Notes under the pieces: model-generated
What the model was told of the DNA's origin: nothing
The model's input: the letters and a program-made list of their open reading frames with translations, nothing else
Database searches by the model: none
Part shown: positions 1 through 8,474 of the stretch, one piece after another
Layout: every line of letters starts with the position of its first letter
Numbering within the stretch: position 1 is the first letter of the stretch
Translations under genes and position numbers: made by a program
Source of the DNA: Kofleriaceae bacterium
GTDB lineage: Bacteria > Myxococcota_A > Polyangia > Haliangiales > Haliangiaceae
Direction: 5' to 3'
NCBI GenBank assembly: GCA_018057825.1
Contig: JAGPCY010000008.1
Location: 1 to 64,000, forward strand
Length of the DNA: 64,000 nucleotides

Positions 1-115
1 TCGAGGCGCCCGGATGGCAAGGCGCGAGGAGCGGCGCACACTCTCGGTGTGAAACCGACGAGCAACGCCGCCAGCCGGGATGGATCGGCCGCGAGATCGG
101 CTGAGTTGTTCTTTC
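1..115. other. Structured non-coding stretch, possible repeat element or RNA
   Basis: No protein gene fits this stretch. It folds locally: CACAC (37-41) can pair with GTGTG (47-51) around a five-base loop, and this sits inside a second stem, GCGGCG (31-36) with CGCCGC (66-71). The layout looks like a structured intergenic repeat or small RNA rather than random spacer. I cannot name a family and see no clear promoter. Confidence 0.25.
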
Positions 116-140
116 GCGGGCCCTTACCTCCGCGCCCGCG
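115..140 (-). terminator. Hairpin directly after the esterase stop codon
   Basis: A perfect seven-base inverted repeat (CGCGGGC at 115-121, GCCCGCG at 134-140) begins one base beyond the stop codon of the leftward esterase gene. There is no T-run on either side, so it could be a weak or factor-assisted terminator, or a 3'-end stabilising hairpin. Confidence 0.35.
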
Positions 141-866
141 TCACTCCGTCGTTCGCGCCAGGCAGCGCTCGAGGAGCTGCGTCAGCCCGGCCAGCACCGG
201 CGGCGGGATCTCGTGGCCGCCGGGGAACGGTAGAAAGCCGACCTCGGCGCCGCCCGCCAAGAGAAAGTCGCGCAGCCGCTCGGCGCTGGCGAACGGTAGG
301 AGCATGTCGCGGGTGCCGTGGCTCTGGAAGATCGTCGTGCCCGCCACCGCCGACGCCCGCGGCCCCCACACCGGCTCGGCCAGAAACGCTCCCGACAGGA
401 GCGCCAGCCCGGCCAGCTTGTGCGGCGCGTGCAGCGCGACGTCGACCGTCAGCATCGCGCCCTGGGAGAACCCGCCGAGCACGGTCTGGTCGTCGCGCCG
501 CCCGTGATCGCGGGCCAGGACCTCGAGGACCTCGAGCATCGCCGCCCGCGCGCGATCGAGCCCCTCGGGGATCTCGGCGGCGCGGTCGACGGTGCGCCCG
601 GCCGCGAGCTCGCGCTCGAGCCGGGCCAGATCGATCAGCCACCAGGCCCGCCCGGCGCCGTACATCCCGCCCAGCGCGATCGGCGCCGCCGGGAACACCC
701 AGCGCGTGCCGTCGGGCGCGTCGATCCAGTTGGCCAGCTCGACCAGGTCGTCGCCGCCGGCGCCGAAGCCGTGCATCAAGATCACCATCGGCCCGTCGCC
801 CCCGCCGGCGCCGTCCGCGCCACCGGCCAGGACGCAGTCGAGGCTGCCGATCCGCGCGCGCTTCAT
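141..866 (-). CDS. Phospholipase/carboxylesterase-family alpha/beta hydrolase
   Basis: A 241-residue serine hydrolase of the carboxylesterase/lysophospholipase family (dienelactone-hydrolase fold). The catalytic triad is visible: Ser134 in GGFSQGA, Asp187 in SHGTRD, His218 in PGGHE; the oxyanion region is the HGFGAGGDD stretch at 32-40. Members hydrolyse short acyl esters or lysophospholipids; the substrate here is unknown. There is no signal peptide, so it is probably cytoplasmic. The chosen ATG overlaps the stop of the upstream CAP-lipoprotein gene by four bases (ATGA), indicating translational coupling. A longer in-frame extension would run antiparallel through that gene and is not credible. 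Confidence 0.85.
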   Translation of the reverse strand: MKRARIGSLDCVLAGGADGAGGGDGPMVILMHGFGAGGDDLVELANWIDAPDGTRWVFPAAPIALGGMYGAGRAWWLIDLARLERELAAGRTVDRAAEIPEGLDRARAAMLEVLEVLARDHGRRDDQTVLGGFSQGAMLTVDVALHAPHKLAGLALLSGAFLAEPVWGPRASAVAGTTIFQSHGTRDMLLPFASAERLRDFLLAGGAEVGFLPFPGGHEIPPPVLAGLTQLLERCLARTTE

Positions 867-1393
867 CGCGGCGCCCCGAAGACTTGGGTCCACAGCGCGC
901 CCTCGGCGACGTGGCCGACGCCCAGGTTGACGTAGTCGCCGTTCATGATGTTGCGACAGTGGCCGGGGCTGTTCATCCACTGGTCCATGGTCGCGGCTGC
1001 GGTGGTGTTGCCACCGGCGATGTTCTCGCCGGCCGCGCTCCAGGTGTAGCCGGCGCGCTCCATGCGATCCCACGGCGACTCGCCGTCGGGGTTGGTGTGA
1101 TCGAAGTAGCCGCGGGTGTGCATGTCGAGGGTGTGGACCCGGGCCGCGCACCGCAGCGCCGGCGCCACGGTCAGCGGCCCCACCGGCGGCATCACCTCAC
1201 CGCCGCAGGTCGCGCCGGCGGCCCGCCGCTGGTTCACGATCGCCGCGATCTCGTCTTCGAGGGAAGTGGTGGTGAAGTCGGCCACCGGCTCGCAGTAGGC
1301 GATCGCGGGCACCGAGGGATCGAACTCGCCGTCGTCGCCACCGCACGCGGCGAGGGCGACCCAGGCGAACATCCAGCGCGCGGACGACGTCAT
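863..1393 (-). CDS. CAP/SCP-domain lipoprotein
   Basis: A 176-residue protein with a short lipoprotein signal ending in a LAAC lipobox (Cys17), followed by a CAP (SCP/PR-1/YkwD) domain. CAP features seen: EIAAIVNQRR helix, the HTLDMHTRGYFDHTNPDG segment, GENIAGG, and SPGHCRNIM near the end. The conserved His and Glu residues that line the CAP pocket are present. Bacterial CAP proteins are extracytoplasmic; their biochemical role is mostly unknown. It is the first gene of a two-gene unit with the esterase, whose ATG overlaps its stop. Confidence 0.85.
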   Translation of the reverse strand: MTSSARWMFAWVALAACGGDDGEFDPSVPAIAYCEPVADFTTTSLEDEIAAIVNQRRAAGATCGGEVMPPVGPLTVAPALRCAARVHTLDMHTRGYFDHTNPDGESPWDRMERAGYTWSAAGENIAGGNTTAAATMDQWMNSPGHCRNIMNGDYVNLGVGHVAEGALWTQVFGAPR

Positions 1394-1455
1394 CGTCGCA
1401 TTGTATCGAAGCCGACCCGGTTGCGTCGATCACCACGTTCGCGCACAGTCGCGCC

Positions 1456-3015
1456 GTGCCTGCGGACGACCCACGCGCGCGCCTCGTGGCCCGCCTGGCC
1501 GAGGCCGGCTACACCCCCGGCCGGCGCGATCTCCCCGGACTCATCGAGCTGGCGGTCGCCGATCTCGCCCCGGCGCCGTCGCTGCGGCGCGCCCTGGCCC
1601 GCGCCCCGGCCCCGCTGGTAGCCGCCGCGATCGCCGGCGCGTTGCCGACCGCCGCCGACGACGCCGGCGCGCGCCTGACCGCGATCCTTGGCGACGCCGC
1701 CGCGGCCGACCCCGGCCTGATCCCGACCGTCACCGCGCTCCTCGACGATCCCCGGCCGCGGATCCAGCGCGCCGCCGCCGCCGCCCTCGGCAAGCTGGGC
1801 GGCGACCTGGCCCGCGCCGCGCTGTGCGCGCGCTGGGATCGCGGCGATCGCGATCCGCCGCTCACCCGCGCGCTGGTCGACGCCCTCGGTAAGGTCGGCG
1901 GCGCTGACGCCCAGACCCGCGTGGCCGCCGCCGAGGCCGGCGACGATCGCGAGCTGGCCCGCCGCCAGGCCCGGGCCTTGCTCATCACCGAGCGCGACGC
2001 CACCACCGCGCCGTCGACGATCGCCCTCGATCGCCCACCGCCGGCGCCGGTCGTGATGATCGCCCACTGCCGGGCCGGCCTCGAGCCGCTCCTCGCCGCC
2101 GAGCTCGCCGAGGCCGACCTCACCCCGCACCGCCTCGGCCACGGCCGGGTCATGGTCGACGTCGACCTTCCGCTCGCCGCCCTCGCCACCGCCCGCACGC
2201 TCTTGACCGCGGGCGTCTGGGTGCCGCTGGCCGAGGCCAGCCCCGACGCGATCGCCACCGCCCTCGCCACCGCCGCGCCGCTCCTCGCGGCCTGGACCGA
2301 CGGGCCGATCGCGTGGCGCCTCGACTTCGCGCGCGGTGGCCACCGCCGCGCCTTGACCTGGGCCACCGCCGCGGCGGTGCGCGCGCGGACGCCCGAGCTG
2401 CGCAACCAGCCGCGCGGCGCGAGCTGGGACGTGATCGTCACCGACGACGAGCGTGGCCTCGAGCTGCGCCCGCGCCTGCCCGAGCCCCGCTTCACCTGGC
2501 GAGTCACGGAGATCCCGGCCGCCTCCCACCCGACGATCGCCGCCGCGCTGGCCCGCGTCGCCGCCCCCGATCGCACCGCGACCGCGTGGGATCCCTTCGT
2601 CGGCTCGGGCGGTGAGCTGTGCGAGCTAGCCCGCCTCACCGACGGCGCGCTCTACGGCGGCGATCTCGATCCGCGCTCGCTGGCCGCCGCCGAAGCCAAC
2701 CTGCGCGCCGCCGGCGCCCTCGCGCGCGCGGTCCTGCGCCAGGCCGACGCCACCGCCGAGGGGCCGCCACCGGTCGACGTCATCATCACCAACCCGCCGA
2801 TGGGCATGCGCCTGCGCGGCGACGCCGGCGGCCTCCTCGAGCGGTTCGCCACCCGCGTGCCCCGCCACCTGACGCGCCGCGGCCGCCTGGTCTGGCTCAC
2901 CCCGGTCGCAGCCCGCACCGGCCCGCCCCTGGCCGCCGCCGGCCTGCGCCGCACCTACGCCCGCGCCGTCGATCTCGGCGGCCACGAGGTCATGCTCGAG
3001 CGCTGGGATCGCTAG
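1456..3015 (+). CDS. HEAT-like repeat protein fused to a class I RNA methyltransferase
   Basis: A 519-residue protein starting at GTG. Residues about 1-165 are Ala/Leu-rich helical repeats of HEAT type (RIQRAAAAALGKLGGD, ALVDALGKVGGA). Residues about 195-330 resemble the THUMP-like region of RNA methyltransferases (CRAGLEPLLAAELAEADL). Residues about 355-519 form a SAM-dependent methyltransferase domain with a glycine-rich motif I (DPFVGSGGEL) and the catalytic NPPM motif at 446-449. This architecture matches the RlmL/Trm14/TrmG10 class that makes N2-methylguanine in rRNA or tRNA; the exact target cannot be deduced. The HEAT-like N-terminus is an unusual addition. Confidence 0.8.
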   Translation: MPADDPRARLVARLAEAGYTPGRRDLPGLIELAVADLAPAPSLRRALARAPAPLVAAAIAGALPTAADDAGARLTAILGDAAAADPGLIPTVTALLDDPRPRIQRAAAAALGKLGGDLARAALCARWDRGDRDPPLTRALVDALGKVGGADAQTRVAAAEAGDDRELARRQARALLITERDATTAPSTIALDRPPPAPVVMIAHCRAGLEPLLAAELAEADLTPHRLGHGRVMVDVDLPLAALATARTLLTAGVWVPLAEASPDAIATALATAAPLLAAWTDGPIAWRLDFARGGHRRALTWATAAAVRARTPELRNQPRGASWDVIVTDDERGLELRPRLPEPRFTWRVTEIPAASHPTIAAALARVAAPDRTATAWDPFVGSGGELCELARLTDGALYGGDLDPRSLAAAEANLRAAGALARAVLRQADATAEGPPPVDVIITNPPMGMRLRGDAGGLLERFATRVPRHLTRRGRLVWLTPVAARTGPPLAAAGLRRTYARAVDLGGHEVMLERWDR

Positions 3016-3017
3016 CT

Positions 3018-3056
3018 CAGCTCGCGACCTCAGATCGCGACCTCAGATCGCGACCT
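3018..3056. repeat. 13-bp tandem repeat, three copies, between convergent genes
   Basis: Three head-to-tail copies of a 13-bp unit (consensus CAGATCGCGACCT; the first copy has one change) fill the space between the stop of the methyltransferase gene and the stop of the leftward HAD gene. The last base of copy three lies in the HAD stop codon. Confidence 0.8.
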
Positions 3057-3772
3057 CAGACCGCCGCGCCCCACGCCGCCAGCGCCGCCCGGCACTCCTC
3101 TGCATCGGCCGCGATCGCCACCCCCGGATCGCCCCATCCGCCGGTCGCCGCCGCCGTCGCGCCGAACCAGATCGAGCGCCAGCCGACCGCGCGCGCGCCG
3201 TCGACGTCGGCCACCCGCGAGTCGCCGACGTGGACCACCGCTTCGGACCCAACCGCCCCACCCCCGACGACCTCGAGCGCCAGCGCGAAGATCCGCGGAT
3301 CGGGCTTGTCGATCCCGACTCGCCCCGAGTCGATCACCGCCGCGAACTCGTCGCCCCAGCCCAGCTCGACGAACAGCTCGGCCAGCCGGCCCTCGGAGTT
3401 CGAGATCACCGCGACCGCGATCCCGGCGGCGCGCAGGTCGCGCACCAGCTCGATCATCCCGTCGACCGGCCGCCGCCACAGGTTGCGGCGCGGCTGCTCG
3501 GACCACAGCCAGGCCGCGAGGTCGTCGGCCGCCTCGGCCGCCAGCGCCCCGGCCGCGGCGTCGATCATGAGCCCGGCCATGAAGCTCTGCCACGGGCGAT
3601 CGTGACCACCCGCGCGCACCGCCTGCTCGTAGCGCTGCCAGGCCGCCGGCTGCGCCGCCGCCAGGGCCGCCGGCCCGATCGTCACGCCGCGCTCGGCCAG
3701 CCGCGCCGCCAGCATCGCGTGGTCGAGCCCGATCAAGGTCTGGCCGGCGTCGAACGTGACCGCGGCGATCAT
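3056..3772 (-). CDS. HAD-superfamily hydrolase
   Basis: A 238-residue haloacid-dehalogenase-superfamily hydrolase, probably a small-molecule phosphatase. Motif I is FDAGQTL with the nucleophile Asp8; the usual second Asp of DxDGT is replaced by Gly-Gln, a known variant. Motif II is the ISNSEGR serine, motif III the lysine in GIDKPDPRIF, and motif IV the aspartates of HVGDSRVADVDGA. A helical cap of about 90 residues lies between motifs I and II (C1 type). The start overlaps the stop of the upstream membrane-protein gene by four bases (ATGA). Substrate unknown. Confidence 0.85.
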   Translation of the reverse strand: MIAAVTFDAGQTLIGLDHAMLAARLAERGVTIGPAALAAAQPAAWQRYEQAVRAGGHDRPWQSFMAGLMIDAAAGALAAEAADDLAAWLWSEQPRRNLWRRPVDGMIELVRDLRAAGIAVAVISNSEGRLAELFVELGWGDEFAAVIDSGRVGIDKPDPRIFALALEVVGGGAVGSEAVVHVGDSRVADVDGARAVGWRSIWFGATAAATGGWGDPGVAIAADAEECRAALAAWGAAV

Positions 3773-4188
3773 GGCGCCGGCGGCGCGCCCGACGCGCCCC
3801 CACCCACCGGCCGCAGCGACCGCGCGATCACCCCCAGGCCGCCCGCGATCAAGACCAGGATCAACAGCGTGTCGAACAGCGTCATCGACCGCAGGTGGAT
3901 GCGCATGTTGGCGATGATGCCAACGACGATGATCAGCAGGCCGCCGCCGGCCAGCACCCAGCCGATCTTCGACGAGCCGTTCCAGAACAGCACCCCGACC
4001 CCAGCCAGGAGCGGCAAGAGCGTCAACCCGAAGCTGCGGTCGTGGCCGGTGCCCCAGCGCCAGTAACCGCCGTGGACATCGACCTGCTGGAACAAGAGGT
4101 ACAGGCCGGCGATCGCCATCGCCAGCCCGACGACGAACATGCCGAGGCCCCCACGGGTGCCCCCGACGTCGCGAACATCGTGCGCCAT
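3769..4188 (-). CDS. Small multi-pass membrane protein
   Basis: A 139-residue protein with about four hydrophobic segments (GLGMFVVGLAMAIAGLYLLF, LTLLPLLAGVGVLFW, WVLAGGGLLIIVVGIIA and LFDTLLILVLIAGGLGVIA). I do not recognise the family. The ATG at 4188 is chosen because it gives a normal MAHD N-terminus ahead of the first helix; a longer in-frame start at 4251 exists. It lies between corA and the HAD gene and overlaps the latter by four bases, so the two are probably co-transcribed. Confidence 0.65.
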   Translation of the reverse strand: MAHDVRDVGGTRGGLGMFVVGLAMAIAGLYLLFQQVDVHGGYWRWGTGHDRSFGLTLLPLLAGVGVLFWNGSSKIGWVLAGGGLLIIVVGIIANMRIHLRSMTLFDTLLILVLIAGGLGVIARSLRPVGGGASGAPPAP

Positions 4189-4257
4189 GCGCCGACCATA
4201 CGGCAGATCCGCCGGTCGCGCTCGCGCCGCCACCAGCCGCGCCCACGCCAACGCCCG

Positions 4258-5253
4258 CTACAGCAGGCGGTTGCGCCGCATGAACCACAGGAGCCCGCCG
4301 ACGATCGTGAGCGCCAGGCCCCAGAAGTAGATGTAGCCGAACGACCATCCCAGCTCGGGCAGCACCGAGAAGTTCATGCCGTAGACGCCGCACAAGAACG
4401 TGAGCGGCAGGAAGATCACGCTCACCACCGTCAGCTTGCTCATCACCTTGTTGGTCCGGTGCGCGACCATGGACATGTAGTTGTTGAGCGCGCCCGACAG
4501 GATGTCGCGATCGACCAGCACGTCCTGCAGGACCCGCTCGACGGTGCCGACCATGTTGGCGAGGAACGGCTGGGTCGCCTCGCTGACGAACGGCGACTTG
4601 CGGGTCGACAGGTCGGTCAAGACCGAGCGCGCCGGCAAGACGACCTTGCGCAGGTGCAGCAGATCCGAGGTCAGCTCCGACGCCAGCGGGAACACGGTCT
4701 CGTCGACCGAGCCGATCAGCTCGCGCTGGACCTGCTCGACCCGCTCCTCGAAGACCTTGTGGACCGACAGGTAGTTGTCGATCAGGTGATCCCACAGCTC
4801 GTAGAGCAAGAAGCTCGGGCTCTGGGCGAAGCGCACGAAGTCGGCGTGGTAGCCCTTCTTGACCGCGTCGAGGAACACCGCCGGCCCGCGGTGCAAGGTC
4901 AGCAAGAAGTCGGCGCCCATCACGGCGTCGACGCGCTCGAGATCGAACTTGTGCCCGACCAGGCGGCAGCCCGACAGCACCAGGTGCAGGTAGTCGTCGT
5001 AACGCGCGATCTGCGTCGCCGGCTCCCGCGACAGCGCGTCGTCGAGGATCTCGGGCGCGCACAGCGCCAGCTCGGCGATCAAGCGGCGGGCCTCGTCGGC
5101 CTGCGTGAGGTCGACGTCGATCCACACGAAGCGTCCGGCGGTCATCGCCGCGCGCGCCTCACCGAGCGGGATCACCGGATCGCGCTTGTTGGCGAAGTCG
5201 AAGGCCACGACCGAGGTGATCGGCGCGGCGGCGGCGAGGTCGGCGTCCCCCAT
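4258..5253 (-). CDS. corA: CorA-family divalent cation channel
   Basis: A 331-residue CorA-type Mg2+/Co2+ channel. The large N-terminal cytoplasmic domain is followed by two C-terminal helices (VVSVIFLPLTFLCG and IYFWGLALTIVGGLLWFM) with the signature YGMNF loop at about 291-295. The C-terminus carries the basic RRNRLL typical of the family. CorA works as an inner-membrane pentamer that lets Mg2+ in down its gradient, gated by cytoplasmic Mg2+. Length and motif are normal. The gene is read in the same direction as the small membrane-protein and HAD genes, about 70 bp upstream of them. Confidence 0.92.
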   Translation of the reverse strand: MGDADLAAAAPITSVVAFDFANKRDPVIPLGEARAAMTAGRFVWIDVDLTQADEARRLIAELALCAPEILDDALSREPATQIARYDDYLHLVLSGCRLVGHKFDLERVDAVMGADFLLTLHRGPAVFLDAVKKGYHADFVRFAQSPSFLLYELWDHLIDNYLSVHKVFEERVEQVQRELIGSVDETVFPLASELTSDLLHLRKVVLPARSVLTDLSTRKSPFVSEATQPFLANMVGTVERVLQDVLVDRDILSGALNNYMSMVAHRTNKVMSKLTVVSVIFLPLTFLCGVYGMNFSVLPELGWSFGYIYFWGLALTIVGGLLWFMRRNRLL

Positions 5254-5331
5254 CGCTCCGATCCTACTCCGGCGCTCGGTCGGGCGACACGATCCGGATC
5301 GGGAACGGATCGAGATCGGACGCGAGTCGCG

Positions 5332-6519
5332 CTACCGCCGGAGCTTGGCCGAGTAGTCCTTGATGACCTTGACCACCTTGCCCGACCCGGCCGTGACCGT
5401 GAACGACTCGTCGATCTTGTGCTGCCGGTTGACCAGCCGCACCCGGTGGACCCCGGCCGCGATCTTGATGCCCCGGTTCGGGGTCGATAGGCCGGTGCGC
5501 TTGCCGTCGAGGTAGATCTCGCACGGCGGCTTCGACCCGATCGCCAGCATCGCCGTGCCGGTCGGCGCCGCCGGCGTCCGGGGCGCGGCCGGCGGCGTCG
5601 CCCGCGCGGTCCGACGCTCGCTGCGCGCCGGGCGTGTCGTCGGGGCGGGCGCGACCGGCCGCGGTGCAGGCGCCACCTCGACCGTCGGCACGGGCACCGG
5701 CACCGGCGCCGGCGCAGCCGTCACCGTCGGCACGGGCACCGGCACCGGCTGCGGCGCAGCCGTCACCGTCGGCGCGGGCACCGGCACCGGCGCAGCCGTC
5801 GCCACCGGCGCAGCCGTCGCCCCGGCCCTGCGCTCGTCGCCGCGCGGCCACGCGATCACCGCCGTCAGCCCCATCCCCAGCACGAAGGCCGCCGCCACCC
5901 ACATCCACGATCGGCGCCCGTCCGCCACCGGCGCATAGTGCCGCGCCGAACGCCGCCGCGCCGGCGCCGCCGTCTCGATCGACCCGCGCCGGTCCTCATC
6001 GATCTCCACGTCCACCGAGCCATCACCGCCGGCCCAGAACGCGGCCTCGACGCTTGGGGTCCGATCGATCGTCGCCGCCGTCGCGATCGTCGCCACCGGC
6101 GTCACCGGCGCCCTCGGCGTCTCCGCCGCTCCGGTCTCGGGCTCGAGGTCCACGTCCTCCGCGTCGATCCGATCGAACGGGCGCGTCGGCGCGTCGTGCT
6201 CGCTCACCGGCACGCGCGGCGCCGGGACCACCGCCGCGGTCGCCACCAGATCGGTCCGCGTCGACGCCGGCGCGCGGTGCCTCGGCAGCGGCGGCGGCAT
6301 CGTCCCGGCCCGCGCCGGCATCGGCGGCGCGCTCGCCGCGCGGCTCGCGCTCGACGCCGGCGGCGGCGGGACCGTACCGGCGGCGCGCGTCGGGAACGGC
6401 GGCGGCAGGGTCGGGCGCCGGGGTGGCGCGAACAGCGCGTCGTCAGCGGCCAGCGGCCGCTGCTGTGCGAGATCGATGAGCTGGTTCACCGCGGTGTTGT
6501 CGGGCTTGCCTTCGGCCAT
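5332..6519 (-). CDS. PEGA-domain protein with one transmembrane helix and Pro/Val-rich stalk
   Basis: A 395-residue protein in three parts. Residues 1-200 are a Pro/Ala-rich disordered cytoplasmic region. A single transmembrane helix lies at about 204-224 (SWMWVAAAFVLGMGLTAVIAW). Residues about 238-300 form a low-complexity stalk of repeated PVPVPVPTV units. Residues about 320-390 form a PEGA domain (CEIYLDGKRTGLSTPNRGI and the basic VHRVRLVN strand). PEGA modules are periplasmic beta-sandwich domains common in myxobacterial kinases and envelope proteins. No kinase or catalytic domain is seen, so a structural or binding role at the cell envelope is likely. Confidence 0.75.
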   Translation of the reverse strand: MAEGKPDNTAVNQLIDLAQQRPLAADDALFAPPRRPTLPPPFPTRAAGTVPPPPASSASRAASAPPMPARAGTMPPPLPRHRAPASTRTDLVATAAVVPAPRVPVSEHDAPTRPFDRIDAEDVDLEPETGAAETPRAPVTPVATIATAATIDRTPSVEAAFWAGGDGSVDVEIDEDRRGSIETAAPARRRSARHYAPVADGRRSWMWVAAAFVLGMGLTAVIAWPRGDERRAGATAAPVATAAPVPVPAPTVTAAPQPVPVPVPTVTAAPAPVPVPVPTVEVAPAPRPVAPAPTTRPARSERRTARATPPAAPRTPAAPTGTAMLAIGSKPPCEIYLDGKRTGLSTPNRGIKIAAGVHRVRLVNRQHKIDESFTVTAGSGKVVKVIKDYSAKLRR

Positions 6520-6709
6520 GGTGCTCTCCTCGGCAGCTCCCCCCGGAGCGCGCTGGGTGTAACACCGTCGGTGCGCCCGCTGTCTCGCCCGCCGACTCGC
6601 CGCTGCTCACCAGATTGTCACCCGCGCGCCTCGCCGCCGCGCGACGCCGTAACCGAACCCACCGAACCGGTAGGCCCGCGTCGATCAGGCACCTACATGA
6701 CCGCCGGTC

Positions 6710-7759
6710 CTACGACGCCGGCGCCGCCTGATCCAGGCCGGCCGCGTGGCGGTCGCAGCGATGGACCTCGACCGTCAGGTGCGCCAGGGGCGCCGCCTTC
6801 AGGATCGCCGCGCGGTAGTACTGGACCTCGCGCGGCGACGCGGTCACCAGCGACACGATGCAGCCGCGCCGCCCCGGCGCCAGCTCCCAGACGTGCAGGT
6901 CGGCGATGCGCACGTCGTCGATCTTCTCGAGCGTGGTCTCGATCGAGCGCGCCAGCGAGCCCGCCGGCACCACGTCGAGGAGCGGCGAGGCCGCGGTCCG
7001 GCACAGCCCCAGCGCCCACCGCCCGATCACCAGGCCACCGAGCAGCCCCACCGCCGCGTCGAGGTACCAGAGCCCGAGGTACTTCCCCGCGACCAGCGCG
7101 CCGATCGCCAGCACGCTGGTCAGCGCGTCGGCCAGCACATGTAGATACGCCGCGCGCAGGTTGTGGTCCGTCCCATTCTCCCCATGCCCATGCCCATGCC
7201 CATGCCCATGTCCGTGCCCATGCCCATGCGCATGCCCATGCCCATGCCCGTGATCATGATCGTGCTCCCCCGCTTCGCCGTGCCCGTGATCGTGCTCCCC
7301 GCCCAGGATCACCGCGCACACGAGGTTGATCACCAACCCGGCCACCGCGATCGGGATCGCCTCGCCGTAGTGCACCTCGGCGCGCTCGCTCAGCCGTAGC
7401 ACCGCCTCGATCGCCATCCACCCGGCCACCAGCAACAACAACACGCCGCTCGTGAACCCGGCCAGCGCGTACACCTTGCCAGTGCCAAACGTGAACCGGT
7501 GCGACGCCGCTCGGGTCCGCGCGAACCAGTACGCCCCCAGCGCCAGCCCCAGCGCGCCCGCGTGCGACGCCATGTGCCAGCCATCCGCGGTCAGCGCCAG
7601 CGAACCCGTCAGGTGCCCCGCCACCAGCTCCGCGATCATCGTCGCCGCGGTGATCGCCACCACCCACGCCGTCCGACGCTCGCCGCGCCGCCCCGACACC
7701 GCCAGGTCGCCGTGGTGGGCGTGATCGGTCACCGGATGCGCGTCATCGCAGGCTGCCAC
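6710..7759 (-). CDS. Cation diffusion facilitator (CDF) metal exporter with long His-rich loop
   Basis: A 349-residue CDF-family Zn2+/Co2+/Cd2+ exporter. Six helices are visible, with the metal-site residues HMASH in helix 2 (LTADGWHMASHAGAL) and LHVLADALTSVLA in helix 5. Between helices 4 and 5 there is an exceptional loop of alternating His-Gly dipeptides plus HDHDHGH, a cytoplasmic metal-sensing loop as in ZitB/ZnT proteins. The C-terminal cytoplasmic domain has IADLHVWELAPG. A GTG start at 7759 is chosen because it gives a short hydrophilic N-terminus; upstream sequence is antisense to the YbaK gene. It is divergent from that gene, with about 66 bp between starts. Confidence 0.88.
   Translation of the reverse strand: MAACDDAHPVTDHAHHGDLAVSGRRGERRTAWVVAITAATMIAELVAGHLTGSLALTADGWHMASHAGALGLALGAYWFARTRAASHRFTFGTGKVYALAGFTSGVLLLLVAGWMAIEAVLRLSERAEVHYGEAIPIAVAGLVINLVCAVILGGEHDHGHGEAGEHDHDHGHGHGHAHGHGHGHGHGHGHGHGENGTDHNLRAAYLHVLADALTSVLAIGALVAGKYLGLWYLDAAVGLLGGLVIGRWALGLCRTAASPLLDVVPAGSLARSIETTLEKIDDVRIADLHVWELAPGRRGCIVSLVTASPREVQYYRAAILKAAPLAHLTVEVHRCDRHAAGLDQAAPAS
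7181..7248. repeat. Hexamer microsatellite (CCCATG) inside the CDF gene
   Basis: About eleven imperfect copies of the hexamer CCCATG encode the (His-Gly)n loop of the metal exporter. Because the unit is six bases, copy-number change would lengthen or shorten the His-rich loop without breaking the frame. Confidence 0.85.
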
Positions 7760-7825
7760 CCCATCACTGTACCAAGTCGCGCGCGCGCCGGCGTGCCCGC
7801 CGTCCACCCGCGCTACCTTCCCGCC

Positions 7826-8311
7826 GTGGCCCCCCGCGCCCATCCCGTCACCATGGCGATCCGCGCCCTGCGCGCCGCCGCCGTCCCCTTCGTCCCGCAC
7901 CAGTACCCGTGGGAGCCCCACGGCGGCACCGCCGCCTCGGCCCGCCACCTCAGCGTCGACGAGCACCTGGTCGTGAAGACCCTCATCTTCGAGGACGACC
8001 GCCGCCGCCCGCTGTGCGTGCTCATGCACGGTGACCGCGAGGTCTCGGCCAAGAACCTGGCCCGTCACCTCGCCGTCAAGTCGACCGCGCCGTGCGCCCC
8101 CGCGGTCGCCGACAAACACTCCGGCTACCAGGTCGGCGGCACCTCTCCCTTCGGCCTGCGCACCGCTATGCCGATCTACTGCGAGCGCACGATCGCGCCC
8201 CTACCCGTCCTCTACATCAACGGCGGCCAGCGCGGCTTCCTGGTCGCGATCAGCGGCGCCGATCTGGTCCGCGTGCTGCAACCGACCCTGGTCGACGTCG
8301 CGGTCGGCTGA
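7826..8311 (+). CDS. ybaK: YbaK/prolyl-tRNA-editing-type aminoacyl-tRNA deacylase
   Basis: A 161-residue protein of the YbaK/ProX family, which in E. coli hydrolyses Cys-tRNA(Pro). Family marks: VVKTLIFEDD, the lysine of VSAKNLARHLAVKS, the GYQVGGTSPFGLR glycine-rich segment, and the C-terminal YINGGQRGFLVAISGADLVRVL. The GTG at 7826 gives MAPRAHPVTMAIRALRAAAV, matching the usual N-terminal helix; an ATG nine codons later is the alternative. Divergent from the CDF gene. Confidence 0.85.
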   Translation: MAPRAHPVTMAIRALRAAAVPFVPHQYPWEPHGGTAASARHLSVDEHLVVKTLIFEDDRRRPLCVLMHGDREVSAKNLARHLAVKSTAPCAPAVADKHSGYQVGGTSPFGLRTAMPIYCERTIAPLPVLYINGGQRGFLVAISGADLVRVLQPTLVDVAVG

Positions 8312-8474
8312 TCCCGCGCGCGGGCCCACCTGGACCCGCTCCGCGCCTCGACTCGGGTCGCCCCGGACCCAGGCGCCGTCGCAACCACCTGCACCGACGT
8401 GGCCCGCGCCTGGCCCACGCCTTGCCAAGACGCCTGGCGACCGCGCCCGCGCGCGGCTCGAAAGGAACCGTCCC

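Noticed and set aside
7181-7248. Regulatory or CRISPR-like hexamer array
   Set aside because: The hexamers code for the His-Gly loop of the CDF exporter in frame.
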